Source of the DNA: Fibrobacter sp. UBA1313
GTDB lineage: Bacteria; Fibrobacterota; Fibrobacteria; Fibrobacterales; Fibrobacteraceae
DNA: 14,772 bases
Assembly: GCA_002307115.1 (NCBI GenBank)
Contig: DBTP01000082.1
Location: 1 to 14,772, forward strand
Direction of reading: 5' to 3'
Shown here: piece after piece, positions 13,674-14,772 of the stretch
Layout: the number at the start of each line of letters is the position of its first letter
How positions within the stretch are numbered: the first letter of the stretch is position 1
Position numbers and translations under genes: made by a program
The notes under the pieces: generated by a model
The model's database searches: none
Seen by the model: only the letters and a program-made list of their open reading frames with translations
Told to the model about the DNA's origin: nothing

Positions 13674-14423
13674 CTAGAATGTTTTATTCAGAATTCCTAA
13701 CGCTCGCTCCACAGTCTCCGCTGGTAGCCTAAAAAGAGAGCTCAAAACGGTTACTTTGTTTTCTTCCGCAATGCGTTCGATTCTAGATCCGTTCTGATCG
13801 CGAAGCACCAAATTGCCTTTTTGATAATAATATTGAATTCCATTCACTCGATCAAGTCGATTAAGTACGGGGTAGGTCATCATTTCTCGATCAAAACTTT
13901 CGCTCCAATGAAGTTGAAATTCTTTTTCGTCTACCCCGTCAAAATCATATTCAAAGCGCAATTTAAGGGGTGTGTTGAGACTACCCGTGAGAAGAGATAT
14001 GTGCTTATTTTCTCTTTCCACACGCACACAGTTGGGAATCAGAGGAAAGAACAAAAAGCTTGGGCCAAAAGGCAAAACATCTGGTATTTCCAACGGATCA
14101 AAAATGAGGTATCCTGGATCGAGTAAATATTCTTTACCCTCATAAGGTAAGCGAAGCGCACAATGAATATTCTTTTCTTTGCGCTTGTGTCCCATGAGCA
14201 ACCGGGGAGAAAGCCCCATCGAATTCAGTTCTTGGAACAAATGCCAAGTCATGCTAAAGCAAGTGCCACCCCCCATCCAGTGATCCACATTATTTTGGAA
14301 ACTATCATCGGCAATCCGCGCTTTGTCAGCGGAACCCGCTTCTGAATAGCGAATGATTTTTGTGAGATTTTCGTAGGTGACGTTAGAAAGCGTATCGCAA
14401 AGGGAAAGCACTTTAGCCCACAT
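13674..14423 (-). CDS. Arylamine N-acetyltransferase-like protein (papain-like Cys-His-Asp fold)
   Basis: 249 aa from the ATG at 14423. The layout matches the NAT/transglutaminase-like superfamily: TYENL (16-20, compare FENL in NATs), WMGGGTCFSMTWHLFQELNSMG with the presumed nucleophile C55, IHCAL with H87, and YLLDPGYL with D102. NATs move acetyl or longer acyl groups from CoA to amines, often on arylamines or in natural-product assembly. The sequence is divergent (GGGTCF rather than RGGYCFE), so the acceptor and even the reaction are uncertain. The frame is open up to an ATG at 14474, but those 17 residues lie over the end of the upstream ThiF-like gene and look like out-of-frame reading. 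With the 14423 start the two genes overlap by 11 bp, with GGTGG just upstream of the ATG, implying translational coupling. Confidence 0.78.
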   Translation of the reverse strand: MWAKVLSLCDTLSNVTYENLTKIIRYSEAGSADKARIADDSFQNNVDHWMGGGTCFSMTWHLFQELNSMGLSPRLLMGHKRKEKNIHCALRLPYEGKEYLLDPGYLIFDPLEIPDVLPFGPSFLFFPLIPNCVRVERENKHISLLTGSLNTPLKLRFEYDFDGVDEKEFQLHWSESFDREMMTYPVLNRLDRVNGIQYYYQKGNLVLRDQNGSRIERIAEENKVTVLSSLFRLPAETVERALGILNKTF

Positions 14424-14772
14424 ATTTTTCCACCCAAATTTTAGCACGCAAAGGATCCCTTTCTCCATAAACAATGGCTCTGCCGGAAGGAAAAAGTAAA
14501 ATGCGCAACTCCCCTTTTTTTATTTCGAGCAAATCTTCTCGCAAAGTCACCAAATCGGCCATGGAACTGATGCGCTTCGCCAAATCGGGAAGATTCAGCG
14601 ACCGCTCGCGACTCGGCGAAATCTGAATGGCCTCATGACCACAAAGGGGATTCACCAAATCCCGTGGAGCCTCTAAAAATGGGTATTCTCCTCGACCGCA
14701 ACAAGGGCAGTCCTCATCACGCGCCACAGGAATTCGAGTCGTTTCTCCTGTCCACAAATTCATTTTTGTTAA
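14413..14772 (-). CDS. ThiF/MoeB/HesA family adenylyltransferase, C-terminal part (gene cut by window edge)
   Basis: Only the last 119 codons are in the window, and the frame stays open to the edge, so the ATP-binding E1-like core is outside. What is visible is the family's C-terminal region: a CPCC zinc-ligand pair followed by EYPFLEA, LCGHEAIQISP, and the closing LFPSGRAIVYGERDP...WVEKYVG typical of the two-domain HesA/MoeB/ThiF proteins. Such enzymes adenylate the C-terminal glycine of small sulfur-carrier proteins (ThiS, MoaD, CysO-like) for thiamin, molybdopterin, cysteine or related synthesis. No carrier or partner pathway gene is in view. It is the first visible gene of the long minus-strand string and overlaps the next gene by 11 bp. 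Confidence 0.85.
   Translation of the reverse strand, partial: LTKMNLWTGETTRIPVARDEDCPCCGRGEYPFLEAPRDLVNPLCGHEAIQISPSRERSLNLPDLAKRISSMADLVTLREDLLEIKKGELRILLFPSGRAIVYGERDPLRAKIWVEKYVG

Noticed and set aside
14424..14474. Longer start for the acetyltransferase-like gene
   Set aside because: The extra 17 residues are an out-of-frame reading of the conserved ThiF-like C-terminus, and a better placed ATG follows.
14671..14681. CCTCTAAAAAT, like the element's end, inside the ThiF-like gene
   Set aside because: It encodes the conserved YPFLEA segment of the family and has no partner end or internal arms nearby, so it is best taken as coincidence.

Overview
The window reads as chromosomal DNA of a strictly anaerobic, glycogen-storing Gram-negative bacterium. 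Rubrerythrin, a bacterial-type glycogen phosphorylase, a lipobox lipoprotein and a low-to-mid GC composition would fit a Fibrobacter-like organism. That assignment is an inference from gene content, not a demonstrated match. Coding density is high, and there are no tRNA, rRNA, CRISPR or prophage genes.

Layout: (1) 1-579, rubrerythrin on the + strand, followed by an interspersed element and a terminator that lies inside the end of the convergent nhaA. (2) 923-6408, minus strand: glgP, then prs, then nhaA, with hairpin terminators after glgP and after prs, so these are largely separate transcription units. (3) 6419-6609, an AT-rich divergent promoter region. (4) 6610-9123, plus strand: a protein with a degenerate GGDEF and an intact EAL domain, followed 9 nt later by a small atypical short-chain dehydrogenase. 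(5) 14772-9095, minus strand: one long tightly packed gene string: ThiF/MoeB-like adenylyltransferase (cut by the window edge), arylamine N-acetyltransferase-like protein, small lipoprotein, TerC membrane protein, unknown 303-aa protein, [interspersed element], RdgB, 2[4Fe-4S] ferredoxin, geranylgeranyl-reductase-family flavoprotein. Several junctions overlap (11 bp, TAATG, ATGA), which suggests translational coupling.

The most notable content is a three-copy interspersed element (581-894, 3635-3870, and 11087-11246 reversed). Each copy has 17-bp terminal inverted repeats close to GGGYRCYTCTAAAAATT and is flanked by A/T-rich tetranucleotide direct repeats (TAAA/TAAA, AATA/AATG, ATAA/ATAA), so it looks like a non-autonomous transposable element (MITE). 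Deleting the element plus one direct repeat restores sensible ancestral sequence. At copy 1 this gives a perfect interrupted palindrome over the rubrerythrin stop codon; at copy 3 it gives a 14-nt operon junction with its own ribosome-binding site. All copies carry a subterminal stem whose two arms lie up to 240 bp apart. Three of its base pairs have changed in a compensatory way between copy 1 and copies 2/3. The middle of each copy differs by insertion of nested palindromes. I do not recognise this family from sequence alone, and its parent transposase is not in the window.

The second notable context is the ferredoxin/geranylgeranyl-reductase pair, fused translationally by ATGA, which suggests isoprenoid chain saturation fed by a dedicated electron donor.
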